A DNA stretch of 64,000 bases from Lederbergia citrea (GCF_018343525.1 NZ_JAGYPH010000001.1:1679778-1743777), one strand, 5' to 3'. Counted from the first letter of the stretch, positions 1-9,034 are shown. Program-made: numbers and translations. The notes: generated by a model from the sequence alone, not told the origin.

Positions 1-631
1 CTTCAGATGCTGCAGCTATCCAATAATCGATTGACTGCCCAGATTCGGAAGCACCTTTATCAACACATACACCTAGTATGCCTTTAAGTTGACCATTGTT
101 TACCTTAGATAATAAATCAACTGTTCCCTTCTCGTGAACCTCTTCCCACATTTTTGGAATACCGACAAAGTTTTCTCCGTTGTTACATGAAAACTCTTCT
201 TTAACTCCAACTACTTGAAAATTTTCTTTTTCAACAATTTTGTATTGCATTGGTTCCGCTCCTTTCAGACTCACCTGGATAACCAGGCGGTTATAAGATT
301 TCAGCTTGCCAATATTTCTTCGTGCTTCAGTTGGTGTTATGCCATGTTGTCTACGAAAAGCTTTGGAGAAAGCCTCGGGAGTGTCGTAGCCATATTTGTG
401 GGCGATATCAATAATTTTTTCATTTGTTCTTGTTAGCTCCTCGGCTGCTAGCGTTAGCCGTCGACGTCTTATATATTCACCGACAGACATATCGGTCAAT
501 ATTGAAAATGTACGTTGAAAATGAAATGCCGACGAATTCGCTTGCTTGGCTATATTTTCGATTGTTATATTATCCAGTAAATGATCCTCCATATACTCGA
601 TTGCCTTCTGCAAAGATTCAACCCATGCCAT
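1..631 (-). CDS. AraC-family regulator with GyrI-like effector-binding domain (3' end outside window)
   Basis: The frame is open from an ATG at 631 to the left edge, so about 210 residues are visible and the C-terminus is missing. The start follows a GGGGAG ribosome-binding site. Residues 1-100 form an AraC/XylS double helix-turn-helix: the segment with FHFQRTFS, then RRRRLTLAAEEL, then the second helix region GYDTPEAFSKAFRRQHGITP. After a linker, from about residue 120 (MQYKIVEKENFQVVGVK), comes the start of a GyrI-like/AraC effector-binding domain, as in Rob- and BltR-type regulators that sense small amphipathic molecules. It probably controls a nearby transporter or resistance gene beyond the window. 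The target is unknown; the family call is secure. Confidence 0.85.
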   Translation of the reverse strand, partial: MAWVESLQKAIEYMEDHLLDNITIENIAKQANSSAFHFQRTFSILTDMSVGEYIRRRRLTLAAEELTRTNEKIIDIAHKYGYDTPEAFSKAFRRQHGITPTEARRNIGKLKSYNRLVIQVSLKGAEPMQYKIVEKENFQVVGVKEEFSCNNGENFVGIPKMWEEVHEKGTVDLLSKVNNGQLKGILGVCVDKGASESGQSIDYWIAAASE

Positions 632-748
632 ACCACTCACTCCCCTAGCTACATACTAGCAATGTTTTTTAAATTAATCCTGTCATTTTGTGCTTTGTTT
701 TGGCAACATTTTAGCTAAAAAAATCACCGATCGCTTAACTAAAGGTGG

Positions 749-1111
749 TCATTTCCGTGTACTTCTCATCTCGTCTAATTTCGAATATAATTCCTTCTCT
801 AAATCATAATCAAAATAATTAGCAAATTTCAGTAAATAAGCTAGACAATCAGCTAGCTCCTTACCCAAATTGTCTCTTACTGACCATTTTGCCAACTCCA
901 TAGCTTCCAATTCATTGTATCCTTCAGCTATATTTTTTTCTGTTTCATAAAACATAGTCCTAAACTCTTCTGCAACCTCGGCGACTTCAGTAGTTAGCAG
1001 CATATGTATATATAAAAGAAAGACTTGATTTCCTTGATAATCCTTTAAATCATATTCATCCCATCCCATTTCCTCAACAAAGCTCTGATAATCTTCTTGT
1101 ATTTTCTGCAT
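749..1111 (-). CDS. MazG-like nucleotide pyrophosphohydrolase family protein
   Basis: A 120-aa all-alpha protein. It carries the EVAEVAEEFRT and KELADCLAYLLKFA helices typical of the all-alpha NTP pyrophosphatase (MazG/dUTPase-like) superfamily, where the acidic EExxE and ExxD residues bind metal and NTP. Such enzymes hydrolyse (d)NTPs to (d)NMP and pyrophosphate and clean the nucleotide pool. The start at 1111 is preferred over an upstream ATG at 1138 because GAGAGGG lies 8 nt before it, while the upstream ATG has no ribosome-binding site. Substrate cannot be told from sequence. The next gene upstream encodes an acetyltransferase on the same strand. Confidence 0.7.
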   Translation of the reverse strand: MQKIQEDYQSFVEEMGWDEYDLKDYQGNQVFLLYIHMLLTTEVAEVAEEFRTMFYETEKNIAEGYNELEAMELAKWSVRDNLGKELADCLAYLLKFANYFDYDLEKELYSKLDEMRSTRK

Positions 1112-1166
1112 TGAATGGTCCCTCTCTATTAAAATCATTTTTATATTTTCAAATTTTTACTATATC

Positions 1167-1619
1167 TCATATATCTTGAGCTAAACGAACCATATCCCGA
1201 CACTGTATACCGTTTTCGAAAATTTCTTCCGAATAATGTTTGATAAAAAAGTCTCTATCCACCCCTATGATTCTAAATCCGCATTTTTGATAAAGAGCTA
1301 ATTGCCCTATACTGGAATTTCCAGTGCCAATCTCCATAATCTTATATCCTTTTAATTTGGCAATCTGTATTGCCTTCATTATTAACTGTTTCCCTACCCC
1401 TTTTCCCTGTTGATTTTCGATAACTGCGATATTCACCAATTCCACCGTATCAGGTCTTGTCGGGAGTAGAACAAATGCACCTTTTATTTCATTCTCGTAT
1501 TCGGCTATAAAACACTCTCCCCTTTCCAGATAATCTTTGACAAATTTTCGAGAAGGATCTGCCAATAACAACAGCTCCATTGGCGGCTTTTCATTTAACT
1601 TTAACTTTCTAATTTGCAT
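1167..1619 (-). CDS. GNAT family N-acetyltransferase
   Basis: A 150-aa single-domain acetyltransferase. The acetyl-CoA loop is visible as QQGKGVGKQLI near residues 69-79, preceded by the beta-4 strand VELVNIAV and followed by the YQKCGFRIIGVD motif near residue 110. It should transfer an acetyl group from acetyl-CoA to an amine; the substrate is not evident. It resembles the YvbK type of Bacillus GNAT proteins in length and in its C-terminal CRDMVRL stretch. The start is supported by AGGAGGG just upstream. It is in the same orientation as the MazG-like gene, 55 bp away, so the two may be cotranscribed. Confidence 0.8.
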   Translation of the reverse strand: MQIRKLKLNEKPPMELLLLADPSRKFVKDYLERGECFIAEYENEIKGAFVLLPTRPDTVELVNIAVIENQQGKGVGKQLIMKAIQIAKLKGYKIMEIGTGNSSIGQLALYQKCGFRIIGVDRDFFIKHYSEEIFENGIQCRDMVRLAQDI

Positions 1620-1828
1620 TATGCCCTCCTCTTGTTATTATCCTATTAACTAATTTTGCAATAAACTACTAATCAATTATAATTATAAACGGACTTTTCA
1701 GAAACCTTTTTATCCTTCATTGCAAAATTCTTTTCAACTTTCCAGTTCCGCTGGCCAACTCGCCAAATCGAGCTTCTTACTTTCTAAACTGTCGCAAATA
1801 CAGTCTTTCCAATGTGTACCACTTAACA

Positions 1829-1869
1829 AAAAAAATCAATGTAAAGACATGCTCTACACTGATTTTTTT
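1829..1869 (-). terminator. Intrinsic terminator downstream of the Uma2 gene
   Basis: A-rich arm, ATCA-TGTA core with one A-C mismatch, 11-nt loop, TACACTGAT, then T7. It is near-symmetrical and could act on both strands, but its position fits termination of the leftward Uma2 gene that ends at 1881. Confidence 0.6.
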
Positions 1870-1880
1870 ATAATCTGGTT

Positions 1881-2471
1881 CTAGTATTCATCGCCTGCAA
1901 ATATATTTTTCAACTGAATTTCATAGTCATCAAAGATTCTAACCTTAGCGGTGTCTTCTTTTGTAAGGACATCACTTCGTAGAAATGAGCCATTTTCAAG
2001 CAAGAAAATTTCAATTGTTTCATTCAAGGGATCAACAATCCAATATTCTTTAACACCGGCTTGCTCATATTTATTATATTTCAGTAACCGATCAGCTCTC
2101 GCAGTAGAGGGTGATAATATTTCAATAATAAATTCTGGTGGACCAATTATTCGTTTTTCATCTATTTTGTTTTTATCACAGACGACAAGAAAATCTGGTT
2201 GCACCCAATTGCTTATTTTATCGTGAGGGGTCTCTTTTTTTGCAAATAAGCATACATCAATAGGTGCAGTATACACTTTGCATTTTTTGTCCTTCAAGTA
2301 AGTCTTAAATTCGAAAATTAAGTTTACTATTATTTCTTGGTGTCTCGGAGTTGGAGCTGGTGTCATATTATAAATGACACCGTCAATAGCCTCACAAATG
2401 ATATCTTGATTCCAATGAAGATAATCCTGATAAGTGATTTTTTTATCTGTAAAGTCATGGGGCATGGTCAT
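1881..2471 (-). CDS. Uma2 family putative restriction endonuclease-like protein (DUF820)
   Basis: About 196 aa. The Uma2/DUF820 fold is recognisable from, in order, YLHWNQDIICEAIDGVIY, the PAPTPRHQEI helix, the acidic strand APIDVCLF, the VQPDFLVVCD strand and EILSPSTARADRLLKYNKYEQAGVKEYW (listed here as consecutive motifs EILSPST, D, K, Y, EYW). The family has a PD-(D/E)XK-type nuclease core, with the conserved D and E/xK visible. Function in Bacillus is unknown; the family is very common in cyanobacteria and patchy elsewhere, suggesting transfer. The ATG at 2471 is preferred since GGTGGTGAT precedes it; an ATG at 2486 is the alternative. No modification partner is adjacent. Confidence 0.75.
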   Translation of the reverse strand: MTMPHDFTDKKITYQDYLHWNQDIICEAIDGVIYNMTPAPTPRHQEIIVNLIFEFKTYLKDKKCKVYTAPIDVCLFAKKETPHDKISNWVQPDFLVVCDKNKIDEKRIIGPPEFIIEILSPSTARADRLLKYNKYEQAGVKEYWIVDPLNETIEIFLLENGSFLRSDVLTKEDTAKVRIFDDYEIQLKNIFAGDEY

Positions 2472-2564
2472 TAGATCACCACCCATTTTTCTTTTAATTA
2501 TAACACTTTGTTACGATGACAGGCATGACCTGCAATGAGATAATTGATGTTTTAATCTTATGTC

Positions 2565-3767
2565 CTAATATTCCTCATTCAGTTTTCGCCTCGCATTTCT
2601 TAATTCTTCCATTAAGTAATTAACAAAAGCATCATCTCTAACAAGCCAAGCTGCGTAATTTCTTTTTAAAAATTTTTCAGCTTTATCAAAACTAGAAAAG
2701 GTCCGTTCCATTTTTGTTTTATTTTTTTCAATTACCCATTCATCTTCATTAGCTTCGAAAATTAGAAAATTTTCTTCTTTTCGATTTTTATACAGTGAGC
2801 CGAAGGCTGCTCCTTTCAAATTATAACGATTTCGCTTCGCATCCTCATGCAATGGTTCAAGGTGAAAGGTTTCAACGACAAACTGCTTGTAAGCTTCTTT
2901 CGTTAAAGAACAACCAGACGCTTTCGCATGTCCGCCTCCGCCGAAATGGCCCGCCACTTCAGACACATCAATATGATCATGGATAGTGCGAAATCCTACC
3001 CTTTTTCCGCCAATATTTAAAATAGCGATATAATCGAGATGGGGATATTCTTTACCGAGTTCATTTCCAAGCTCTGAGTGATACGATTCCGCGTAAACAA
3101 CGCCCGCAAAGTGATCACCTACTTCAGTCTGAACGAGTTCTCGCCTTTTTCTGCGGATATAGCGTTCGATTTTATTTTCTTCCATATCCAGAATCTTTTT
3201 TTCAAATTCATCAAAACTGAAATGATCGCTTGTTTTAAGTCTGTCGATCATTTTTTCTTCGAATTCCTCAATCGATACTAGGAAAAAGAGAGCATTGAGC
3301 CGTCCGGCTTCATGGTTGTCATTTTTCTTCCATTCCCATGTATCATACTGTCTAACGAGCTCAACAAACTCCGCAATGGCGTCTGATGATTCGATTAGTT
3401 GTTGGGTCATCAAGTATTCATAAAATAAAGAAGTCGCTGAAGTTAATTTACCCTCTTCATCTTCAACTACAACGTGTCCCCATTCATAATCGTTGAAATG
3501 CAAAGAAGTCTTATGGTGATCGAGCAACTGTACCTTGCCCCCGTCTTGATAAAATTCATCAAGCCTTTTTTCATTTTCTTCATTTACAGACAAATCCGTA
3601 ATAAATAAAAATGTATCCTTGTTATCATTTTCAAAAAACCATTCTACTTCACGGTCAAGACTTGAAACAGAATTGTACCGCACTCTCACCTGTTTTCCAA
3701 AAGCAAGCTTGGCTAAAATACCGCACCCCACACCATCCAGATCATTATGTGATAATAGTTTGTACAT
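2565..3767 (-). CDS. nrnB: DHH-family nanoRNase NrnB (oligoribonuclease)
   Basis: About 400 aa, close to the B. subtilis NrnB (YngD) length. The DHH phosphoesterase core is visible: HNDLDGVGCG at residues 7-16, ITDLS near 56-60, LLDHHKTS at 81-88, and the DHHA1 nucleic-acid-binding motif GGGGHAKASG at about 276-285. The enzyme degrades 2-5-nt RNA fragments left by exonucleases, using Mn2+ bound by the DHH aspartates and histidines. Start: GAGGTG lies 3 nt before the first of two tandem ATGs (3770) and 6 nt before the second (3767); I chose the second. It is unlinked here from its B. subtilis neighbours. Confidence 0.88.
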   Translation of the reverse strand: MYKLLSHNDLDGVGCGILAKLAFGKQVRVRYNSVSSLDREVEWFFENDNKDTFLFITDLSVNEENEKRLDEFYQDGGKVQLLDHHKTSLHFNDYEWGHVVVEDEEGKLTSATSLFYEYLMTQQLIESSDAIAEFVELVRQYDTWEWKKNDNHEAGRLNALFFLVSIEEFEEKMIDRLKTSDHFSFDEFEKKILDMEENKIERYIRRKRRELVQTEVGDHFAGVVYAESYHSELGNELGKEYPHLDYIAILNIGGKRVGFRTIHDHIDVSEVAGHFGGGGHAKASGCSLTKEAYKQFVVETFHLEPLHEDAKRNRYNLKGAAFGSLYKNRKEENFLIFEANEDEWVIEKNKTKMERTFSSFDKAEKFLKRNYAAWLVRDDAFVNYLMEELRNARRKLNEEY

Positions 3768-4008
3768 CATTTTCACCTCAAGGGTAGTATAGTACAAATG
3801 GTGAAAATTATTTAATTGATGAGATTTTTGAAAAGTTAACCCAAGACGGTTCAGTATCAATGCCCTTAACTCCTTCTCCTGTAAATATTCATTACAATAA
3901 TCCAGCTGGCTTTCTAATTTTTTTATGGACAATTTATGATACTAAAATGATAATAGTGGGTATTTAAATGAATATACATACCATGAGGAATTTGAGAGGA
4001 GACTGTTT

Positions 4009-4185
4009 ATGTGGAAATGGATTTTCATATTAATCATTCCAATAATTGTTTTTGCCATTATTGAAGAAATGATTTATTTCATCATTAACCGCACCTTTTT
4101 TAGGTCTACGAAAGAGCGAAGAAAAATTAAAGAAAAACTGACATTACTAAAAAACAAAATAATGATGAAAGATACTTCCGTTTAG
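4009..4185 (+). CDS. Small single-pass membrane protein, unknown
   Basis: A 58-aa reading frame with a strong ribosome-binding site (AGAGGAG, 7 nt before ATG). It begins MWKWIFILIIPIIVFAIIEE, a hydrophobic N-terminal helix of about 20 residues, followed by a basic tail (FRSTKERRKIKEKLTLLKNK). The topology suggests a short N-out or N-in anchor with a cytoplasmic coiled or amphipathic region. I do not recognise the family. The gene lies 45 bp before the cupin gene on the same strand and may be cotranscribed with it. Confidence 0.6.
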   Translation: MWKWIFILIIPIIVFAIIEEMIYFIINRTFFRSTKERRKIKEKLTLLKNKIMMKDTSV

Positions 4186-4230
4186 GATATTATTAATTTA
4201 GAAAAATGAAACAATAAGGAGGTATATTTG

Positions 4231-4653
4231 ATGTTTAAGCTTTCAGTATCTGATTTCGTGGGAGCTCCGGTTAATGGACAAACTCTTATGCCAGAAGGAG
4301 CAAATATTGCCCTTGCAGAGTGGACTGCTGACGGAACACCACCAGGCAGTGAACCTATATGGATTGCCCCACTACATATTCATCACGAGGATGATGAAGC
4401 ATGGTATGTATTAGAGGGCACACTTGGATTCCAAATTGGAGAAGAAACGATCGAGGCTCATGCTAATGATGGAGTCGTAGTGCCACGTGGGACACCGCAT
4501 ACCTTTTGGAACCCAAAAGAAATACCCGCTCGTTATCTTATTATTATGACTGCCCAAATTAGGGATTTGATCGATGCTATTCATAGCACAGAGCAACGAG
4601 ATCCCGAAACAATGAAAAAACTCTTTGAGCAATATGGGGCTGAACTACTATAA
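4231..4653 (+). CDS. Cupin domain protein
   Basis: A 140-aa single-domain cupin. The two metal-binding motifs are visible: HIHHEDDEAWYVLEG (motif 1, H-x-H...E...G) and the later PRGTPHTFWNP (motif 2 histidine). Such small cupins bind a divalent metal and act as isomerases, dioxygenases or sugar-binding proteins, so no reaction can be assigned. The ATG at 4231 follows AAGGAGG by 8 nt; a TTG immediately upstream is in frame but too close to the Shine-Dalgarno. It ends at a terminator shared with the convergent sortase gene. Confidence 0.8.
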   Translation: MFKLSVSDFVGAPVNGQTLMPEGANIALAEWTADGTPPGSEPIWIAPLHIHHEDDEAWYVLEGTLGFQIGEETIEAHANDGVVVPRGTPHTFWNPKEIPARYLIIMTAQIRDLIDAIHSTEQRDPETMKKLFEQYGAELL

Positions 4654-4692
4654 TTCTATTGTTAATTGGAAGCATAGCTCTTCTTTTCAAAA

Positions 4693-4721
4693 AAGAAGAG
4701 CCATCATGACGGGCTCCTCTT
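4693..4721. terminator. Bidirectional terminator between cupin and sortase genes
   Basis: AAGAAGAGCC, 9-nt loop, GGCTCCTCTT: a 10-bp stem with one mismatch between convergent genes, with A-rich and T-rich flanks. Confidence 0.6.
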
Positions 4722-4724
4722 ATT

Positions 4725-5333
4725 TCACAAAGTCTTTTTATCTACTAAATCTGCAACTAGAATATAACGTTGTGGTGCATCTCCGATGAAGTAAAAAGGA
4801 TAGCAAGTTGTCACAGTTAGGGTGGCTCGTGGTTTAGGGACAATGACAGTCCGATCGTCGGCATCAACAATCTGGACTTTCCTTACTTTGTACGTAAACT
4901 CACCAGCAGATGTAGAGACAATTAATAATTCTCCCTCACCTACATCACCAAGTTTCCGGAACACGGTATCTCGATGACCTGAAAGCACGGAGTTATCTTT
5001 TTCTCCTGGAAGTACGCTACCTGCAAAATGACCAACTCCTTTTTCCAATTCATCTTCATCTGTTCCATGAATGATAGGCAATGTTGCGTCTAGCTTCGGG
5101 ATGAATAATGTACCGATTTCCTCTCCTTTTTTAGGTCGGTTCGGATAGAGCACATCATCTTTCTCAGACTGTTTTGCAACAGGCTTACTCGCGACGCTGG
5201 CAACTTTTGATTTCTCTGATGGTTCTATTATATTTCCCTTCAATAAAGGACTTGTATTTTGGACAAATAAGTAAAGCCCAGCTGCCATCATGGTGATGCC
5301 CGTGATTGTTAACAGCCATTTTTTGTGACTCAT
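4725..5333 (-). CDS. Class D sortase
   Basis: A 202-aa sortase. An N-terminal membrane anchor (about residues 5-24) precedes a linker and the catalytic domain. The triad is visible as His120 in LSGHRDT, Cys177 in VTTCYPF and Arg189 in APQRYIL. The enzyme cuts a LPXT(A/S)-type sorting signal and transfers the protein to peptidoglycan. The gene overlaps the stop of the upstream acidic surface protein by 4 nt, so the two are translationally coupled; that protein carries a MPNTA signal and is the evident substrate. It belongs to the YhcS/SrtD type of Bacillus sortase by the TLxTCYPF motif and size. Confidence 0.9.
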   Translation of the reverse strand: MSHKKWLLTITGITMMAAGLYLFVQNTSPLLKGNIIEPSEKSKVASVASKPVAKQSEKDDVLYPNRPKKGEEIGTLFIPKLDATLPIIHGTDEDELEKGVGHFAGSVLPGEKDNSVLSGHRDTVFRKLGDVGEGELLIVSTSAGEFTYKVRKVQIVDADDRTVIVPKPRATLTVTTCYPFYFIGDAPQRYILVADLVDKKTL

Positions 5334-6466
5334 GAATGTTTCACAAACCGTCTGCTGATTAAGAACAATCCTCCAAGAATTAAAACGAGCCCTGCTGCCG
5401 CACCTTCAACATAATTTCCCGCAGTGTTCGGCATTTTTGCACCTTTAATTGTTTTTGGAGCTTTTGGCGCAAGTCTAGCAATCGGCTTAGTAATCACTTT
5501 TTCCACTTCTTTAATGTGGTCAATTACCTTCGAACCGAATAAATCTGCTGTCAAAATAATATCGGCTAAAAGTACCCCATCATAGTTATACAGCTCAATT
5601 AACAGATCAGCACCATTTGTTGTTTCAAGTTTAATTAAATCTTGATAGGAAACCTCTTTTATTTTTTTACCATCTTTATAAAGATAATATTTGGCTTCAA
5701 TCTGCAAGAATGACATTACTTCCTTCATAATATCGGCTAATTCCGCTAGTTGGGCGTCAGTTAGATCTTTCGCGCTTTCAAAATTAACATAACCTTCTAA
5801 ACGAGTCATAATGCTGTTCATTTGCTCCTCAGCCTTAGTCTCATCAATTTGCAGGTTGAGAAAATGATTGAATAAATTCATCATTTCTTCTTCAGTAATA
5901 CCAAATTGATCAAGCGTTTGCTGGGCAAGGTAGCCAATAACAGCTAACTCAAGGTCTTCGATAGATTCATAATTTTCAATAGCATCATTATTTGTTTTTA
6001 GAAGTGCCTTCAGCTCTGCCATAGTTAATTCGTAATCATTTAGAAATTGATTAAGGTTTTCATTTGTGATTGGCGTGGAGTAGTCAGAGTAAAAAGAAAT
6101 TATAAAGTCCAGATAGTTGATATATGTAAACACATCTTCAATTTTCTGACCTTTTTCAAGCTCATCGTTTTCAATCAAAAACTCTTCTAGCTCGTCTTTA
6201 GAAGCAAAATCATAGTCTGTAAGCAGCTGTTGAATATTTTTGGAATTGATGCGTTCACCTAAAGCATCGTAAATCTCAATGACTCTCCCAATTTCTTCAA
6301 TGCTTGAATCATTATAATGCCACAAAAATACTTCAAGTTCTTCTTCAGTCAATCCGGTGTCTTCAAGAACCGGAGCTACTTCATCCGAGGTTAATGCAAA
6401 TGACATAACCGGAAAAAGGCCAAATAATAAAGTAACTGCTAACATCATCGATAATATACGTTTCAA
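5330..6466 (-). CDS. Processed acidic surface protein, sortase D substrate
   Basis: A 378-aa secreted protein. From the preferred TTG at 6466 (GGAGGAA 8 nt upstream) there is a signal peptide with a basic KR and hydrophobic core MMLAVTLLFGLFPVMSFA. The mature part is rich in Glu, Asp and Leu and built of loosely repeated modules of about 65 residues with an ITxxNLxxLLxDY...ELxxFL pattern. The C-terminus has a cell-wall sorting signal: MPNTA near residue 346, a hydrophobic stretch AAAGLVLILGGLFLIS and the basic tail RRFVKHS. It matches the 'processed acidic surface protein' family known to accompany class D sortases. Methionine instead of leucine at the first position of the LPXTA motif is a variation. 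Confidence 0.85.
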   Translation of the reverse strand: MKRILSMMLAVTLLFGLFPVMSFALTSDEVAPVLEDTGLTEEELEVFLWHYNDSSIEEIGRVIEIYDALGERINSKNIQQLLTDYDFASKDELEEFLIENDELEKGQKIEDVFTYINYLDFIISFYSDYSTPITNENLNQFLNDYELTMAELKALLKTNNDAIENYESIEDLELAVIGYLAQQTLDQFGITEEEMMNLFNHFLNLQIDETKAEEQMNSIMTRLEGYVNFESAKDLTDAQLAELADIMKEVMSFLQIEAKYYLYKDGKKIKEVSYQDLIKLETTNGADLLIELYNYDGVLLADIILTADLFGSKVIDHIKEVEKVITKPIARLAPKAPKTIKGAKMPNTAGNYVEGAAAGLVLILGGLFLISRRFVKHS

Positions 6467-6698
6467 GTTGGTTTCCTCCAAAATATTAATTTACTTTTTT
6501 AATATAATGGAAATAATATTTGAAAGATAGAATGTAAATATTGGTAAAAATGCGCTGCTAGAAATAATTTCATCTAACCTAAATGCGCGTTTATTCAACC
6601 ATAACTTCTAACATTTTATTAAGTTGCAGAAAATGGGAATTTGCTGTACGCTACAGCATATAGAATGTGTGTGGTAATCCATTGAAGGGAAGAAAATT

Positions 6699-8213
6699 AT
6701 GGTAGGAAAAGAGAGTAAATTAGGTTTTGTCGTCGCTGGCTTATTACTGGCAATTTTGATGGCAGCAATGGATAATACGATTGTTGCGACATCAATGGGA
6801 ACAATAGTGGCTGATCTTGGCGGCTTTGATAAGTTTGTGTGGGTAACTTCCGCATATTTAGTGACCGTGATGGCAGGGACACCGATTTTCGGGAAATTAT
6901 CCGATATGTATGGAAGGAAACGATTCTTTATTTTCGGATTAACCGTTTTCTTATTTGGGTCTATTCTTTGCGGAACTGCAGGAAGCATGACACAACTCAG
7001 CATTTATCGTGCCATTCAAGGTGTAGGTGGCGGCGCATTGATGCCCATTGCGTTTACGATTATTTTTGATATTTTCCCTCCTGAGAAACGCGGGAAAATG
7101 ACTGGACTATTTGGTGCGGTATTTGGATTATCAAGTCTTTTTGGTCCTCTACTAGGCGCCTATATTTCAGATAATATTGGCTGGCATTGGATTTTTTTCA
7201 TAAATATTCCTTTAGGTATTCTTTCATTTGTTTTTGTCTTTTTCTATTATAAGGAATCTCTTGAACATAAGGAGCAAAGAATTGATTGGTTGGGGGCTTT
7301 TACCCTTGTCGGAGCGGTCGTTTGTTTAATGTTCGCCCTTGAGCTTGGCGGAAACCAATATGATTGGGCTTCTAGTGTCATTATTAGCTTGTTTACCGGG
7401 TTCGCAGTATTCTTTATTTTGTTTCTCTATGTTGAAACAAAAGTAGCGGAACCGATTATCTCCTTTAAAATGTTTAAAAAACGATTATTTGCTACTAGTA
7501 ATGCGATCGCCTTTTTTTATGGGACTACCTTTATTATCGCGACGATTTACATCCCAATTTTTGTTCAAGGTGTTTTTGGTGGTACCGCAACAAATTCCGG
7601 GCTCATTTTAACCCCAATGATGCTTGGTTCGGTTTTTGGGAGTCAATTAGGCGGTTTGTTAACGACAAAAACAAGCTATAGAAATATTATGCTTTGCTCT
7701 GGGGCCTTTTTCATCACTGGTGTATTCCTATTAAGTACATTATCACCGGAAACTGCCAGGTCTGTCGTTACCCTTTTCATGATTATTACAGGTTTTGGCG
7801 TCGGTTTTTCATTCTCCACATTAAGTATGTCAGCCATTCATAACTTCGATATGAGACAGCGCGGAGCAGCAACGTCATCGGTAACATTTTTTCGCTCCTT
7901 AGGAATGACACTTGGCATAACGATCTTTGGAATTATTCAAAGAAATCTTTTTCAAAATAAATTGGCAGATGAGTTCGCAGGAATGGGAAATGGCGGAAGC
8001 TTTGGTGATTCACGTGCGCTTCTGTCTCCTGAGACACGCGAGAAAATTCCTGCTCCTATCCTTGAAAAGATTACGGACTCCTTGTCCTCTTCTATTGCAC
8101 AAACATTTATGTGGGCGCTAGTTCCCGCAGTGCTGGCCTTCATCTTCATCTTCTTGATGAGCAAAGAACGAATAGAAATGCCAGCCAAAAAAACAAAAAT
8201 GGTTAAAGCATAA
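6699..8213 (+). CDS. MFS multidrug exporter, DHA2 (14-TMS) family
   Basis: A 504-aa polytopic protein with the 14-helix DHA2 layout (EmrB/QacA type). Visible family motifs: MDNTIVATSMGTIVADLGG in helix 1 (motif D1), GKLSDMYGRKR (motif A) between helices 2 and 3, and FGLSSLFGPLLGAYISD (motif C, antiporter signature) in helix 5. It should export hydrophobic drugs in exchange for protons across the cytoplasmic membrane. The closest remembered relatives are the Mdr/YusP-type exporters of Bacillus. Start supported by GAAGGGAAG 6 nt upstream. No regulator is adjacent; the strong terminator at 8229 ends the transcript, so it is monocistronic. Confidence 0.88.
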   Translation: MVGKESKLGFVVAGLLLAILMAAMDNTIVATSMGTIVADLGGFDKFVWVTSAYLVTVMAGTPIFGKLSDMYGRKRFFIFGLTVFLFGSILCGTAGSMTQLSIYRAIQGVGGGALMPIAFTIIFDIFPPEKRGKMTGLFGAVFGLSSLFGPLLGAYISDNIGWHWIFFINIPLGILSFVFVFFYYKESLEHKEQRIDWLGAFTLVGAVVCLMFALELGGNQYDWASSVIISLFTGFAVFFILFLYVETKVAEPIISFKMFKKRLFATSNAIAFFYGTTFIIATIYIPIFVQGVFGGTATNSGLILTPMMLGSVFGSQLGGLLTTKTSYRNIMLCSGAFFITGVFLLSTLSPETARSVVTLFMIITGFGVGFSFSTLSMSAIHNFDMRQRGAATSSVTFFRSLGMTLGITIFGIIQRNLFQNKLADEFAGMGNGGSFGDSRALLSPETREKIPAPILEKITDSLSSSIAQTFMWALVPAVLAFIFIFLMSKERIEMPAKKTKMVKA

Positions 8214-8228
8214 AATTCACAAAAGGTT

Positions 8229-8258
8229 AGGAAGCCGGAATGACGGCTTCCTTTTTTT
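8229..8258 (+). terminator. Terminator of the MFS gene
   Basis: AGGAAGCCG, 6-nt loop, CGGCTTCCT followed by a T run. Confidence 0.9.
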
Positions 8259-8403
8259 GTAAACTTCATTCGACAAGTGACAGGCACGGCCCGAATTATG
8301 TCGAATATATTTGGCTATTCTCTGAACATTGACCGGATTTGTCTTAAGTCCTTTTATTATCGGTTATAATGGTGGTAGCAGTATTATAGGAGGTTTGTAT
8401 CTT

Positions 8404-8976
8404 TTGAGAAAATTTTCTTTACTTATTTTACTTTCTACCATTCTTATTTTAAGTGCTTGTTCTTCTGCTGCCAAAAGTGGCTCGCCTATTAAGGATTTCA
8501 ATTATACGGATCAAGACGGGAAACCATTCGGCCTTAAAGATTTAAAGGGTAAGGTATGGGTGGCGGATTTTGTTTTTACGAATTGCACGACTGTTTGTCC
8601 GCCCATGTCTTCTAATATGAGTCAACTCCAGCAGGACGTGAAAGATGCAGGTCTTAAAGATGTTCATTTTGTTTCATTTAGCATTGATCCAGCAATTGAT
8701 ACACCAGAGGTATTGAAAGAGTACGGGGAAGCATTTGCGGCCGATTTTTCCACATGGCATTTCTTAACGGGCTATACTCAGGAAGAAATAGAAGATTATG
8801 TTCCAAAGAACTTCAAAACCATTGTTAAAAAACCAAGAGATGATGATCAGGTCATTCATGGAGTCAGCTTTTACCTATTAAATAAAAAAGGCGAAATCAT
8901 CGCGGACTACCCCGGCAACACAGATGTACCATTCAAGCAAATTATTAAAGACATTAAATCAGCTTTAAAACAATAA
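8404..8976 (+). CDS. ypmQ: SCO1/SenC-family lipoprotein (BsSco type)
   Basis: A 190-aa lipoprotein with a thioredoxin fold. Starting from the TTG at 8404 (GGAGG 10 nt upstream) the protein has a lipobox LSAC with Cys19 as the lipidation site. The copper-binding site of Sco proteins is complete: CxxxC in TNCTTVCPP (Cys61, Cys65) and His152 in VIHGVSF. The family delivers copper to, or reduces thiols of, the CuA site of cytochrome c oxidase on the outer face of the membrane. The upstream in-frame ATG would add 25 residues before the signal peptide and lacks a ribosome-binding site. Similar to B. subtilis YpmQ. Confidence 0.88.
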   Translation: MRKFSLLILLSTILILSACSSAAKSGSPIKDFNYTDQDGKPFGLKDLKGKVWVADFVFTNCTTVCPPMSSNMSQLQQDVKDAGLKDVHFVSFSIDPAIDTPEVLKEYGEAFAADFSTWHFLTGYTQEEIEDYVPKNFKTIVKKPRDDDQVIHGVSFYLLNKKGEIIADYPGNTDVPFKQIIKDIKSALKQ

Positions 8977-8980
8977 AATT

Positions 8981-9030
8981 AGGGGTCTGTCCAGTACGTC
9001 ACCTTTTACTGACTTTCTGGACAGACCTTT
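8981..9030 (+). terminator. Terminator hairpin, member of a dispersed GTCTGTCCAG palindrome family
   Basis: GGTCTGTCCAG and CTGGACAGACC arms around a 22-nt loop, then T-rich sequence; ends the sco transcript. The same hairpin, reversed and slightly diverged, occurs at 58166-58215. Confidence 0.8.
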
Positions 9031-9034
9031 TCAG

